Positions 23,432 through 35,289 of a DNA stretch of 64,000 nucleotides are shown here, in pieces. Every line of letters begins with the position of its first letter. Within the stretch, counting starts at the first letter, position 1. The notes under the pieces are model-generated. The model was not told where the DNA came from and did not search any database. It saw only the letters and a program-made list of their open reading frames with translations. Made by a program: the position numbers and the translations under genes. The stretch is from Cymbidium sinense (lineage: Eukaryota > Streptophyta > Magnoliopsida > Asparagales > Orchidaceae), in NCBI GenBank assembly GCA_021442155.1, contig CM038214.1, positions 313,255,001 through 313,319,000 on the forward strand, written 5' to 3'.

Positions 23432-25230
23432 GAACCTTGTCGGTGTACGATGGACTCACTAAGAAGGGCTATATCAGCCTTGACCTACCTCAAGTTTACA
23501 AATCTAAAGGGATAGTCAGCTGGCTGTAAGGTAGAGCTAACCAACCTAAGGGGTTGCCTTTCGATGTGCAATGGCCATTCTAAGAAGAAGGCATAGCAGA
23601 CTTACATGTTCCAAAGCAAGGAACAACTGTTGGGGTGACCTGTTGGATGCTCAACAAATCGAACCTAACCAAGGGAGACTACTAAGTGAATGTCGCTGGG
23701 AACTTATGTCAACTCAAAAGTAGCCAGGATTAATTTTATCTTAATTTAATGTGATTTGACATGTTTTGTTTGGTTTAGTTTGATTTTGAATTAAGGGCAT
23801 ATCCACTAGGGTTGTGAGCTCGATCAAATTTGATAGATTTAATTTATAGACCATGTCGATGTGTGATGGACTAACTAAGAAGGGGCTATATCAGACTTGT
23901 CCAATCTCAAATTTACAAATCCAAAGGGATAGTCTACTAGCTGTGGGATAGAGCTGGCCAACCTAAGAGGTTTCCTTTCATTGTACAACAACTATGCTAA
24001 GAAGAAGATATAGCATACTTACATCTTTTAAAGTAGGGAACAACCGCTAGGGTGACAAGTTGGTATCTCAATAAATAAAACACTTAGTGTAAAGTGAATC
24101 GCTAGGGACTTATATTAACTCAAGAGTAGTTAGATTCTATAGAGATTTTTGCTAACAGAAAAGATAGATGCCTACTTGGGAAAATGTACCTTTAGGGGTG
24201 TCCTACTAATCCACAAGTGAATATATTTTTTGGTTATATCTTTGTGTGGCCCCTGTTGGTGTGCAAGGGACCACACTAAAAGGGGCTACATGATCCTTGA
24301 CCTATCTTAGATTTTCTAGACCAAAGGAGACTCTACACATCCACAGGATAGATTCTCTAACCACAGGGGTGGTTATTAGGAAAGGGAAATTGTCCAATAT
24401 GGTAGTAACCTGAGTAGTGTCTAAATGGGGTCACAAAGGATGTGATCCAAATATAGTTCAAGGGAGGTGTTACTAGGGTCGTTATCTTAAGCCATGGAAA
24501 AGAAAGCCTATAGGTGTACGGTGGCCAACTTAAGAAAAAAGGCATAGAAGACTTACATCTTCCATGAGTGGTGTATCCTAAGGTGCGAGAACCAACCAAC
24601 CTAAGGTGTATCCATTAACATGAGTGGTGTACTCATCAGCATAGTGAGAACCAACCAACCTAAGGTGCCCATCGGTATACAATGATCAATCTGGAAAGAA
24701 AGCATGTAGGCTTACAACTTTCATGCAGAACTGATCATCGGGATAATCTATCATCGACGGGACAGATGCTATTTGACCTTCTGTGACTACTAAGTGGGGA
24801 GCCCCGAGGAAGTTCTGGACTTAGACATGAAGTAGTCAAGAGGGAAGGAGCCACTAGGGGACTTATCCTAAACCTTAAATATAGTCGAACTAATTAGTGC
24901 ATGAAGGGTAATCCAAGAAGAAAGCATAGCAGACTCATATCCTCTTAAATGAAGCCAACATGAGGTAGCTTATCGACCACACAATAAGGCCTACTGAACT
25001 AACAAGGTGCTCATTGGTGTGCAGTGGCCAAGTAAAGAAGGAAAGCGTAGCGAACTTACATCCACTAAAGCAAGAAGACCATTGGGGGGACACACTAGTA
25101 GGGTAACACGTCAGCCCGACCTAGAGCAGCTAATGAGTGAGTGTCATTGGGGGCATTATCTCAACTCAAAGTATCCTGAGATAAACGATATGTGTTTGTT
25201 TTATATTTTTGTGTGTATTTTATGTTTCTA
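23432..25230. repeat. Tandem repeat of about 400 bases and sub-copies, likely element 3' UTR
   Basis: The block GTCGGTGTACGATGGACTCA starts at about 23438 and recurs with changes at about 23853 and 24253. Inside it, an AAGAAGGCATAGCAGACTTACAT-like segment recurs near 23585, 23995, 24535, 24690, 24920 and 25040, so later copies are shortened. Known: TAT-lineage gypsy elements often carry tandem repeats between integrase and the 3' LTR. The position next to the integrase end fits that. Short frames here are not genes. Confidence 0.7.
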
Positions 25231-25277
25231 TTGTGTCGATGAAAGATAGGATGCCGCTCGGGTTTCTTACACCTACC

Positions 25278-26340
25278 CTAAACACATTGTGGTAGATTCA
25301 TAAATAAGAATACTTTCAACATTGAAGACATTGAATTTGAAATGGAATTTTCATTGATGATAATTATTTTCAAACAAGATTTATAATATATTTTTATGTG
25401 AAGCCAATGGATTGGAAGCATTGGGACCTCTCCCTTATGATTAATAAGTTGATAAGATCCTTCTTGGTAGGATTTATCTATGAGAAAAGGCCCTTCTAAA
25501 GTGGGATCAAACTTGCCTCCCATCTTACAATGAACAACAATCGATCTCCTTAGAACTAAAATAAGCTATCCTACTTGAAAAGCTCTAGGATGGACCAATT
25601 TTGTGAGCTTGAATCATTTTATTTGTACAACTGGTTTTGGCATGCCCATAGGCATCTCTCCTCCAAACTTTTGACTTTATGATGGCAACTTGGTATCTCT
25701 ATTTTTGATCTTGCTACCTATTTATCAAGGGAGTTGGACTCTAATGGTAGAAATGCTTGACATACACTATTAAGAAAGGAGTAGACTGAGTTGGAGTTCT
25801 ATATGTGATGAGGTAGGCCCACAAGGCTTCAACTAATTGCTCATACCACTATTACTTATTGTTGAAAATTATCATATTAAGTATTTGGATGACAACTTTG
25901 TTGAAGGATTCTACTAAGCCGTTTGCCCTCGGGTAGTTGATGGTAGAATATCTCCAATCTATGTTGTGTCTCTGGACAAAGTTGTTGATCTCAGTGGTCT
26001 TGAATGTAGTACTATTATCAGATATAATTCATCGAGGCACTCTGAACAAATATACGATATGGTTCCTAAAAAACTAGAGCACATGCTGAGTTCTGACCTC
26101 TCTTAGTAGAATCACCTGCCATTTGGAAAAGTAATAATAGCCTAAGATGAGATGACCTTGGAAGAAGGAGGATCAATCAAACCCACTATATGATCCCAAT
26201 AGTTGAATAGCCATGAGGCCAATGTAGATGTGGAATATTGGGCCGGTGTAACCACGTATTTAACATTAATGGAATCGCCTAGCTATTTCTATGCAAACTT
26301 TGATCATCGACGGCTAGTAGTATCCTACTCTCTTGATCTT
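25278..26340 (-). pseudogene. Ty3/Gypsy integrase core and C-terminus, decayed
   Basis: Integrase inserts the cDNA into host DNA. Reading right to left: ISDNSTTFKTTEIN, containing the second catalytic Asp (codon at 26018-26020), then STINYPRANG just before the catalytic Glu, then VEALWAYLITYRTPTQSTP, and finally the C-terminal module GKFDPTLEGPFLIDKSYQEG with IKIYYKS (about 25375-25523). Several stops and frameshifts separate the blocks. It lies directly after the RNase H blocks and the zinc-binding region at 26362. Confidence 0.88.
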
Positions 26341-26361
26341 GGCTTTCATCTGTGGATCAGA

Positions 26362-26553
26362 TTAGTTTGCTCCACATAATCCTAAGTGTACCTCACGATC
26401 TGATTCATGCTTGTATAAATAATGTAACCACATATGATTGAAAGACTGCCCATACAAGACACCATCCACAAAAGCATAGGAAAGTTCTCTCTGCTTCATC
26501 TGATGGGCTTGGGACATCTCTTGAGGTAGTTTTCCTTTATTTAGGTAATCCAT
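26362..26553 (-). pseudogene. Integrase N-terminal (zinc-binding) region of the gypsy pol
   Basis: The frame reads DYLNKGKLPQEMSQAHQMKQ, then YAFVDGVLYGQSF and ESDREVHLGLCGAN. It matches the plant gypsy stretch that leads into the HHCC zinc finger (dYLk.GklP ... LYkrs ... vHeG.cG.H). It is cut before the Cys pair. Confidence 0.82.
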
Positions 26554-26565
26554 GAATGGTTGACT

Positions 26566-26993
26566 CTAATCCAACTCCTTATCTTTCTTGGTAATGGCAA
26601 CCTCTCCTTCAAGAGAGTACTTTTTGATGAGTTTAATATTAATAAGGGATAAGACTTGTCTATTTTGGACTTTTATTGATATGGACTCATCTTTCGGACA
26701 TGCTAACTCCTTAGCAAGTTTGACTAAAGCATATGCCATGGTATTCTCTAGGAATCTTATAAATGTAACCTCGACTTGGGCCAATAACTCTATGGTGAAT
26801 GGAAGTGATGGAGCTTAGGCTTTATATCCTTATAAGACCCAACGATTTGGTTGATAACTAGCAGAGAATCCCGCAAGATGTTAATTTTATTGATGCTTAG
26901 AGTAATGGCTAACTCCAGATCAATAATCAGAGCCTCATATTTGACTTCTTTGTTGGTGCAATGATTGGACATATGATATGAGAATCTCATCAC
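26566..26993 (-). pseudogene. Second (archaeal-type) RNase H domain of a TAT-like gypsy element
   Basis: Two adjacent frames show NKEVKYEALIIDLELAI (equivalent to TNNEAEYEALI), then DSLLVINQIVGSYKD, then FLENTMAYALVKLAKEL, close to the N.ADALA.LAS end of the domain. This is a second RNase H downstream of the RT-linked one at 27370. Known: an extra archaeal-like RNase H is characteristic of the TAT lineage (Ogre, Retand and relatives). That is the basis for the lineage call. Confidence 0.83.
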
Positions 26994-27369
26994 ATTGCGG
27001 TCTGAAGTTAAGAGAACTATTCCTACCCTGCCTTTCCTGGAATAGTAGATTATGGTTTATATACTCTTTTAGAGGAAGCTGCACCATCAAACTACATCTC
27101 CCAATAGTGAATGCTAGTATCCCATAAGTTCATGATTTGTTCATCGAGGTGATCATCACTAAGCGGAGAGTCAGTAGGAAGTGGGTGTGTTGCTAAGAAT
27201 CTACTAGTGCTTGTCCTTTCACCACATAGAGGAGTACAAAGGTAATGTCAATTTATGAGAGGATCATGGACCATTGTGCCAACCATATGGATAACATCGG
27301 TTATGTCAGTAAATAATGTAGTGGATTGATCTTAGAGATTTAGTTCACCTTATAAGGAAGCATGTAGAA

Positions 27370-28240
27370 CTATAGCTTTTGGGATGCAAAGATTAAAGCT
27401 AGGCAGGGCTTCTCAATGAGTGGATAACTAGCCTCAGTAGGGATTAGACGATGGTTGGGGGTAGTAGAGTGTATTTTCTTCCCTTCATCATTGGCTTGGG
27501 GAAACAAAACACCAAGGGAGTCTTCTATCAAAATAGTGTAAAGTATGAGTGGCTTTCTCGGGATAAGGGCTACTAGAACTGATGGTATCATCAGGTAATG
27601 CTTGATGTCTTCGAAGGCATGTTCACACTTATCATCCCACTTGAACTTGGTGAACTTTTAGACAACTACTGAGAATGGCTGACATCTTCTTGATATGTTA
27701 TATATAAAGCATATTAGATATGCCAACCAGCCTTAGAATGATCTGAGTTGAGTTAAACTTTAGAGGTAGCTTTAATATCATCTTATTCCTCTCGATTGAT
27801 TTTGATTCGGTCGACAACAAACCCAAGGAATTTCTTATTTTCAAGTCAATGAGATGGTTCTTTTCTTTACTTTTGACCATGAGATCATCGACAAATGACT
27901 TGATGATGAATGAGTTTGTTGAAGATTTGAGTCATAGCGTTGGTTTGTAGCATTGGGCTAAAGGCATGACCATATAGTAATAGATTCTCATTTAAACTAG
28001 TGTTTCTTTCATCTTTAGGGGTCATCTTTATTTGGTTATATCTAGATGAGCCATCCATTAAAGAGAAGACTGCATGAGATGAGGCAATATCCACCATCAG
28101 CTCTGGGATTGGTAGTGGAAAATTTTCTTTTGGACATGCCTTATTGAAATCCCTAAAATCGATGCATATGTGAATTTGGCATTCTGTTTCTTAACTGGGA
28201 TGACGCTAGGTAACCAAGTGGGGTATTTTTCTTCTTAGAT
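27370..28240 (-). pseudogene. Ty3/Gypsy reverse transcriptase and first RNase H, decayed
   Basis: Reading right to left: WLPSVIPVKKQN near 28200, then CIDFRDFNKACPKENFPLP, then VFSLMDGSSRYNQIKM (motif A region, about 28030-28060), then FVDD (catalytic box, 27884-27895), and finally RKPLILYTILIEDSLGVLFP with YPLIEKPCLALIFASQKL from the RT-linked RNase H. In-frame stops and frameshifts occur between blocks, including one just before FVDD. The order and motifs are those of plant gypsy pol. Confidence 0.92.
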
Positions 28241-28268
28241 GAAGCCAACATTGATCAGTTTCTTGACT

Positions 28269-28769
28269 TCATAAATGACCTATTTGTTTTATGTCTAATT
28301 GTATGCATCTAGGAGCTTGCTTGCTATGGTTAGTAGTAGGCCCTATTGCTAGTTTATGGACTACTATGTTGAGAGCCAATCCATGCATCTCTTCATAACT
28401 CCATGCAAAACAGTCCTTAAACTCAGTCAATAGTCCAACAAAGTCATTGGTTTCAATATCATTCAACAAAGAACTGATGTATGTCGAGCATAGATCTTCT
28501 TCAATTCCTAAGTTGATTTTCTTGAGCTCATCGATGGTTGACTTGTTCTCTTCTTTGAACTCTGGCAGTGCATCTTTGACTTCAAAATCATCTAGTTCAT
28601 TTGAAGTTTCTAAGCACAACTCCTCATATGAGTTAACATGGTTAGAAAAGAACTTATCAGATTCCAAATGATTGGTGATGACTAAGCAGTAATCAACATC
28701 ATCACTAGACCCATTGTACAAAATCCTAGTCCCGGTCTTGATTGAGAGCTTTTGCATTTGTTCTTCCAT
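28269..28769 (-). pseudogene. Protease-RT linker of the gypsy polyprotein, open remnant
   Basis: A 166-residue frame. The second half carries NLGIEEDLCSTYISSLLN, then FVGLLTEFKDCFAWSYEEMH and a KQAPR segment, which in plant gypsy elements immediately precede the RT (FAWSYEDMPGL ... KQAPRRF). The first half is acidic and not recognised; it may come from the protease-to-RT linker. Its 3' end runs into the RT blocks at 28240. Confidence 0.88.
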
Positions 28770-29282
28770 ATTCTTCTGAAGTAGTTTGACATGTACTCAA
28801 GTCTTCACACCTGTGGATGACTTAGGGACTTCCTTAACTATCAAGCCCTCAACTTTTTGAGAGGAAAGTGGGGTTAGAGCTCTTCCCAACTGATGCCTAA
28901 TTGTTTCACATATACACTAGGAAACACTTATGCTTTGCTTTAGAGCCTAGTCTTCATCACTATCTGGCTTAAGTGTCACCTCTAAGGGAATCTACTCTTG
29001 AGAAGAGCTGGCTAGTGTGCTAACTATATAAGACTCATCCTATGAACTATATTCTAAGTCTATATGGATAACAGTTGTACTCTTGGTAGTTGGGACATAT
29101 CTTCTCTTGGGTGGCCAATAAGAAAGTTTTCCACCCCTGGGACAACCTCTGAACTGACCTCTTCCTCTGTCTAGTGGAGGTTAGGTCGTCATACCCATAT
29201 GTTTGAGTGGACTAATGAACTGTGGGTGGAATCTAATGTCAGGCTCCAGTTCCTCCTCCAAGACTCATTTTCAAATTTTAAA
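28770..29282 (-). pseudogene. Probable gag-protease remnant upstream of pol
   Basis: Reverse-strand frames here are short and broken. A Gly/Arg/Pro-rich stretch (DRGRGQFRGCPRGG, about 29130-29180) could be a remnant of a nucleic-acid-binding gag tail. I see no CCHC knuckle or clear protease DTG. Assignment rests mainly on position. Confidence 0.45.
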
Positions 29283-29620
29283 TCAAACTAAATCAAAACC
29301 TTCCTAAGCCATATGACCTATCCCATGGACTTAGCCAAATCTTAATCCAAATCAAGTCAAAATAAATTGATTTTCTCACAAATCAATCATATTTTTAATC
29401 ATCCTCACAAATTTAAATGAAATATACATTTAAATCAACAAAACTAAATCAAACCAAATCAAAATCCAAACCTAAGCCACATGACCCAACTCCATGGACT
29501 TAGCCAAATTCCTTCATTCCAAAGCCAAACTCAATTGATTTTCTCATGAATCAATCATACCTTCAATCATATTCACAAATATAAATGAAATCTACAATCA
29601 TCAAGCCAAACCAAAATCAA
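29283..29620. repeat. Two-copy tandem repeat of 169 bases
   Basis: CCATGGACTTAGCCAAAT occurs at 29323 and 29492. The surrounding bases (AAGCCAYATGACC before, TTGATTTTCTCAYRAATCAATCAT after) also repeat, giving a 169-base period. Confidence 0.75.
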
Positions 29621-30620
29621 CCCAAGTCAAACCCAACTTAACCCTTTTGACTTGAAATGTTCAAATGAACCAAAACCCATTTGAACCCAAGTTATTGAAA
29701 TTGAATTTATATATCAATCCCAAATCCATATATAAACTCAACTAAATCAAACTCAAACCAAAATTAAGCCAACCAAATTGGTCAAATTGACCAAAGTGTA
29801 ATAATTGGACCTATTTGAGCCAAATTCTAATCCTACCCAAATTGGATTGAACCAAGCTTATCAAAACCTCTCATCATGATTGTTGATCACCCTAGGTTGA
29901 TCAATTATTACAAATTAGGTCAAATGAAGTCAACTTTGACTTTTAGCCAAGTCAACCCCTTAACCCATATGAAACCAAACTAGCCAAATTGTAACCTAAG
30001 CCAAATCTCTTGAAATCAATGATTCATACCAAATCAAAATCAATATTTGAATATGACTTGACCTTCAATTAAGTCAAACCAAACCCAATTGGCCCTCTTG
30101 ACCCAAGTTGACCCAAATTGACCTAAAAGACCAAATTGAGTCAAATTAAAATATAAACTAAATTGATTGCAACCAATGGCTCAAGTTCATTCCAAATAGA
30201 TGTTGAACTTGACCAAAGCCATGATTGGACCCAATTGAACACAATTGACCTACTTAGCCCAAAGTGACCTAAAGGTTCAAGTTGGCCTAAATCAAAACCA
30301 AATCCAAATAAATTGAAAATAAAGCCTACAATCAACTTCAATTGGTCAACTAAACCTAAACCAACACCCAACCCAAGCCAATTTGGCCAATTTGGTCAAA
30401 TTGGTCAACTTAACCTATTTGACCCAAATGGATTCAAATGAGCCAAAACAAAATCTAAGCCAAACTAAACCAAACCAATTTAACCAAAACATCCCAAATG
30501 ATCATATGAACTTGACCAAACTCATGGTTTGACCCAATTTGACCAATTGGTCAACTTGACCCAACCTAATAAAATTTGACCTAAATGAGTGAAATTGAGC
30601 CAAAGCTAACCAAATCAACT
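29621..30620. repeat. Low-complexity CCAAATTGGTCAA-rich region
   Basis: Words such as TTGACCAAATTGG, CCAAATTGGTCAA and CAACTTGACCC recur without a fixed period; many are near-palindromes. I see no coding frame. It is probably the leader or gag-upstream region of the gypsy element, on its 5' side. Confidence 0.5.
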
Positions 30621-33350
30621 CCAATTGACTTGAAATTTGGGATAACTCACTTTTGGCTCATTTTAAATATGCCCAAATCAAATCCAATGCCAATTGATCA
30701 TTCTACTCTTGGGTCAAGGGCATCACATGAGACAAATCACCCATGTAAGTGCTCATTCCATTCCTTGGCCACTTGGTCTCTCAATGGTCCACCTAGTAGA
30801 CACACCAACCTGACCCAAGGGTGGTTGGTTGGTTATGATCCATGGGAGGTAAAATCACCTCAACACCCATAGGACACCCATGATTCCTCTTTGCAGCCAC
30901 CTCCACACCTTCAACTAACCAAGCTGAGCCAACTCATCTCCTCCTTGCCACCCACAACCCACTAGAATCCAAACCCAATCCCACCATTTGATCAAGATGA
31001 AGGGGGGTATACAGCCTCTCATTTCCACTCAAACACACACAAAAATCATTCCTCAGAGCCCTAGCTACCCAGGACGAGCTTCTAGAGCCATTCCCTAAGC
31101 TCTTAAGCTTGTTCTTCAATCAAAAAATGTCATTCCTGTCCATCCTAGAATCGGACACTCCCATTTTTGACCTAATTTTCCCCATTTCTCCATCAAACTC
31201 AAATTAACTTTGTACACACCTTCCCTAGGCCTCGTCACGCAAGAATGAATTATCTCCCAAGCTTCCTGAGCACCGGAAGTGGGACTTCGATCAAAGCCAA
31301 GCTCCAAATCATCAGTTCATGGCCTTTCAAGCCAACATCGAGGAATTGATCCAATTGCTACTCAACAGGGCTTCGCCTCCATTAGATGAAGCTTCTTTAA
31401 TCATTCGAGCTACTAGTCTTGAGCTCCGGTGAGGTATACTTCTAAAATCAATCCTTAGGGAAAAATGGGTTGGAGCTTTTTGAAGAAAACATGCATCTCG
31501 TGTGTCCTTGACTGTTGGATCCCCTCTAATTGATGTCATGAAGGTGTGGGATCCTTTTGGAGTTAATCCAAGCTTGGGTAAGCTCAGATCAAGTGAGCAA
31601 TGGTGGATGGCCTCCATTCTCCCTTACTCGCATGACGTTAGATCACGTACCATCCATTTTGCATGATTGAAATGGACGTTTGTCATTATATATGCTAGAT
31701 CAATTTGATTTAATCCTATTAAGTTGTGGGATTAATCGTAGCTGTCCGATCTTAGATTGGACGATGGACAAGAAAGTTTGTCTAAAAAATGAGAAAGGGC
31801 ATCCGCTGCCACCATGTAAGTGCTGAGTCGGATAAGTTTGAAGTACCCAATCTAACGGTGCCATGTGAAAAGCACGTCGTGTCAGCGTGCCACATGTCAC
31901 CAATAGGATTAGGGTTTAATTAAGCTTAATTAATCATTTTTAATGGCTGAAACTTCTAAAAATCATAAAAATCATAGAGAAATCAATAAATGCAAAAAAA
32001 AAATACTCATTTGAAGGTATTTCAGAGGAGAATTAATTAAAAATGATCTTGACTAATTTTGAATAGTAATTAAGGTTTAGTAGTAAAATTAATTAGCTTA
32101 ATTACTCTTTAATTACTTGAGCATTTAATCTAAAATTTTATTTGTTAATTTAATGGGATGAGCTCTATCTCCCATGATTTTCTTGGGATTTATTGCTCAG
32201 TTAATTAGGAAAATTGACTAATTAAACCTTACTACTCTTTTAAATTAATTAATGATTAATTAATCCCATGAACAGTAACAAATTAATTAATTAAGTTTAT
32301 TAATCATTGTTAAACAGTAAGGGAACTGAGGAATAGGGTTGGGACCCCTTTCACTAAGTTCATTTCACCCCTTTTAGAAATGAAATTAATTAAGATTTAA
32401 TTGATTAATTAAATCACTTAATCAAATTGAAATCATAATCACATCAGACCTTAATTAATTAAATCATGGGGTAGATCTTTAGGTGTTTAATGACCTAAAG
32501 GAGTTTAATGAAATTATAGTTAGTCCACATGTGTGGGAAAACCATAAGAGTAATTAACTAAGTCCCTTTAACAAATTAACTATTAATCATGAGCTAATTG
32601 CATTAGGCCACTTTTATTTCCTAAGATCATTGCAAGTTTATTTTCCATGCATATCATGTTTGCTCATAATTATTTGTTTAATTAATTTAAGGTGACATAG
32701 GTAAGGGTAATTAATACATCTAATTAAGGGTTCAACTTAATTACCCCGTAAAATCAACTTAATTACATGTCCTTAAATTAAATCAATTCACTAATGTGGG
32801 AATGGGTTTAAAATAACAAGTGATGCTTTCTCTTCTCCTCTTTAAATCAAATCAAATACAAACTTAATTAATAAAGAAGCTTTGGTTTGCTTTAAATAAT
32901 TTTATTTGATTTTATTATCCTTAAGAACTAGTTTGGTTGAATGAATCACATGCTCATATTTGATTGTCCTCTTTCCAGTCATGTTAAATTTGGTATGTCA
33001 TTTGAATTCATGCATCCATCTTTTCAAAATCAAGTAAAATAAAATGGATTTGCTTTATGTAAGATTGCATGTGTTGATTTAATTTAATATATGCATGGCT
33101 ATTATCACTATTAAATACAAATGTATTTTTTAAAAGCTTATAAATGAATAATAATATGTGTTATGATGCTAGTTATAAATACATAAGAAATGCATGTGCT
33201 TATAGCTTAAGTGTGTGAATGTTGAGTTCCATTTCCTCTATTGATGTGTTGATTTATATAAGATTGAAAGCTAACGAGTATATAATCTTGACATCTTAGG
33301 AACAAGAGGCTTTAGCTAGCCCCAAGGAGGTCATTTGATTACCTCACTTC
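30621..33350. other. Unassigned right part of the foreign block
   Basis: 30621-31910 is mixed-composition sequence with several short frames (up to 96 codons) that match nothing I know. 31911-33350 is AT-rich with many TTAATTAATTAA words. This could include the 5' LTR and leader, but no LTR end pair, TATA box or primer-binding site could be placed with confidence. Confidence 0.4.
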
Positions 33351-33425
33351 CTTGGTTTGCTACTTGGTTGATGAAATCAAAATGAAGAAATGTTAAATTT
33401 GAATTTGTTCTCTCTTAAAAAAAAA
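33351..33425 (+). pseudogene. 3' end of the GRP copy broken by the foreign block
   Basis: The GRP 3' UTR resumes at CTTGGTTTGCTACTTGGTTG and runs to the normal A-run at 33417-33425. It is the partner of the GRP start-like bases at 21222-21230. Confidence 0.8.
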
Positions 33426-34601
33426 CTAAAAACCAAAAGCCCTAAACTAAAACCTAAACCCTAAACATAAAACCGAAACCCTAAACCCTAAACCCAAAAA
33501 TTCTAAACCCTAAACCCTAAACACTAAACCTTAAAAACCAAAACATAAACAAAATAAAACCTAAAAAATAAAAAAAAAACTAAACCTAAATAAAATAAAA
33601 TAATAACCTAAACTAAAACCTAAACCTAAACTTAAACCTAAACCTAAAAATAAAATAAAATAAAAATAAAAAACTAAAATTTAATAATAAAATCCTAAAC
33701 TAAACTAAAAAATAAAATAAACCTAAAAATAAAAAACTGAAATAAAAAAACCTAAACGTAAAATAAAAATAAAATAAACCTAAAATAAAATAAAATAAAA
33801 ACTATATAAAACCTAAACCTAAAAATAAATAGAAATAAAACATAAACCCTAAACTAAAAAAAAACCTAAACCTAAAATAAAAAAATAAAATAAACCTAAA
33901 CCTAAACTAAAATAAACTAAAATAAAATAAATAAAATTTAATCCTAAGCCTAAACTAAAAAAATCCTTAAAATAAACCTAAAATAAAAACCTAAAACCTA
34001 AACCTAAAATAATAAAATAAACCATAAACATAAACTTAAAAAAAATAAAACTAAAACTAAACTAAAAATTAAAATAAACCTAAACCTAAACCAAAATAAT
34101 AAAATAAGATAAAAAACCTAAACTAAAATAAATAAACTTAAAATAAATAAACTTAAAATAAATAAACAAAACTAATAAAAATAAAATATAAACCTAAATA
34201 AAAATAAAAAATAAAATAAACTAAAATAATTAAAAAAATAAACTAAATAAACCTAAACTTATGGATTTACATAATTTAAAAAAAGAAACACTAAACCTTA
34301 AACCCTAAACCCTATTTCCTAAACCCTAAATCCTAAGCCCTAAACTCTAAACCCAAAACCCTAAAACTATCCCTAAACCGTAAACCCTACACCCTAAACC
34401 CTAAACCATAAACCTTAAACCCTAAACTAACTCTAAATCCTAAACCCTAAAAGACCCTAAACCCTAAACCCTAAACCTTAACCCTCCCTAAACCCTAAAA
34501 CCCTAAACCCTAAACCCTAAACTCTAAACCCTAAACCTCAAACCCTAAATGTAAACCTAAGGTAACTAAATAAATTAAAAAATAAACCTAAACCTAAACC
34601 C
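33426..34601 (+). repeat. Telomere-like tract, AT-rich monomer, telomere-like tract, spacer
   Basis: 33426-33530 is CCCTAAA-like. 33531-34277 is an AT-rich monomer with a variant marker (ATTTACATAATTT) near 34265. 34286-34555 is CCCTAAA-like. 34556-34601 is a shortened unit spacer. Confidence 0.82.
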
Positions 34602-35097
34602 AAGAATGGGAATAATAGAACATCACCGTGAACCGTCTCGCCTAAATCAATGGAAAGGCATAAAGCTTATCATTGTGGTGGTGGGGGGATCAACAAGTAC
34701 TGGTGGATATGGAGGTGGTGATCAGAGAAGTGCTGGTTATGGAGGCAAGAGGAGCGATAGAGGTTACAACCGTGGTGGTGGTGGAGGGAGAGATCAGGGA
34801 TATGATCATGGCCGAGGGAGAGATCAGGGATATGATGGTTGATCCCACTACTCAAGAGGAGGGGTGGTTCTGATGAGAACTAGAGAAACTGAAGAACAAC
34901 AGGTATGATTTGCTGCTTGTGGAACTGTGTCTTTATAGTAGAGACGACTCTAGTTAACTAAGGTTTTTGATTTTCTCTATGCATGCTCATTTTTTATCTC
35001 TGTTATCGCTTTCATCTTAGAAAACTTGGTAGGCTACTTAGTTGATGAAATTTAAAAGAAGAAAAGTTGAATCTGAAGTTGTTCTCTGTTAAAAAAA
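34602..35097 (+). pseudogene. Glycine-rich RNA-binding protein retrocopy (GRP copy 9)
   Basis: Starts at CAAGAATGGG and loses about 15 bases soon after. One frame gives GGYGGGDQRSAGYGGKRSD, then RGGGGGRDQGYDHGRGRDQG, ending at TGA 34840-34842. The GRDQGYDG module is locally duplicated here, unlike in other copies. The C-terminal SDGNWRN is out of frame. 3' UTR and A-run are complete to 35097. Confidence 0.84.
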
Positions 35098-35280
35098 CAA
35101 AATCCAAAAACCTTAAAGACTAAACTAAAACTTGAACCCTAAACTTAAAACTTAAACACTAAACCCTAAACCCTAAACCCTAAAAACCCTAAACTCCAAA
35201 CCCTAAACTATAAATCCTAAACTAAACCCTAAACCCTAAAAGCTAAACCCTAAACCTTAAACCATAAACCCTAAACCCTA
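35098..35280 (+). repeat. Telomere-like tract
   Basis: A near-canonical CCCTAAA tract ending directly at the (CAA)n tail of RTE copy 2. Confidence 0.82.
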
Positions 35281-35289
35281 AACCCTACA

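Larger units (their letters stand above)
21231..33350 (-). mobile_element. 12 kb foreign block carrying a TAT-like Ty3/Gypsy element
   Basis: The base composition changes sharply here to ordinary AT-rich plant repeat DNA. A decayed gypsy pol on the - strand (25370-28800) is flanked on its 3' side by two families of tandem repeats and on its 5' side by leader-like sequence. The block is bounded by GRP fragments (start-like at 21222-21230, 3' UTR end at 33351), so it appears to replace the middle of one GRP copy. I could not find a matching pair of LTRs or a primer-binding site. It may be a truncated element, a nested set, or an element whose LTRs have diverged. Confidence 0.75.

Noticed and set aside
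25007..25249. Open frame of 80 codons in the 400-base repeat
   Set aside because: It lies within tandem-repeat sequence, is not kept in the neighbouring repeat copies, and matches no protein family.
21231..33350. LTR pair bounding the gypsy element
   Set aside because: I compared the left edge (21231-22830) with the right edge (30621-33350) by eye. There is no shared sequence, TG/CA end pair or primer-binding site, so no LTRs are annotated.
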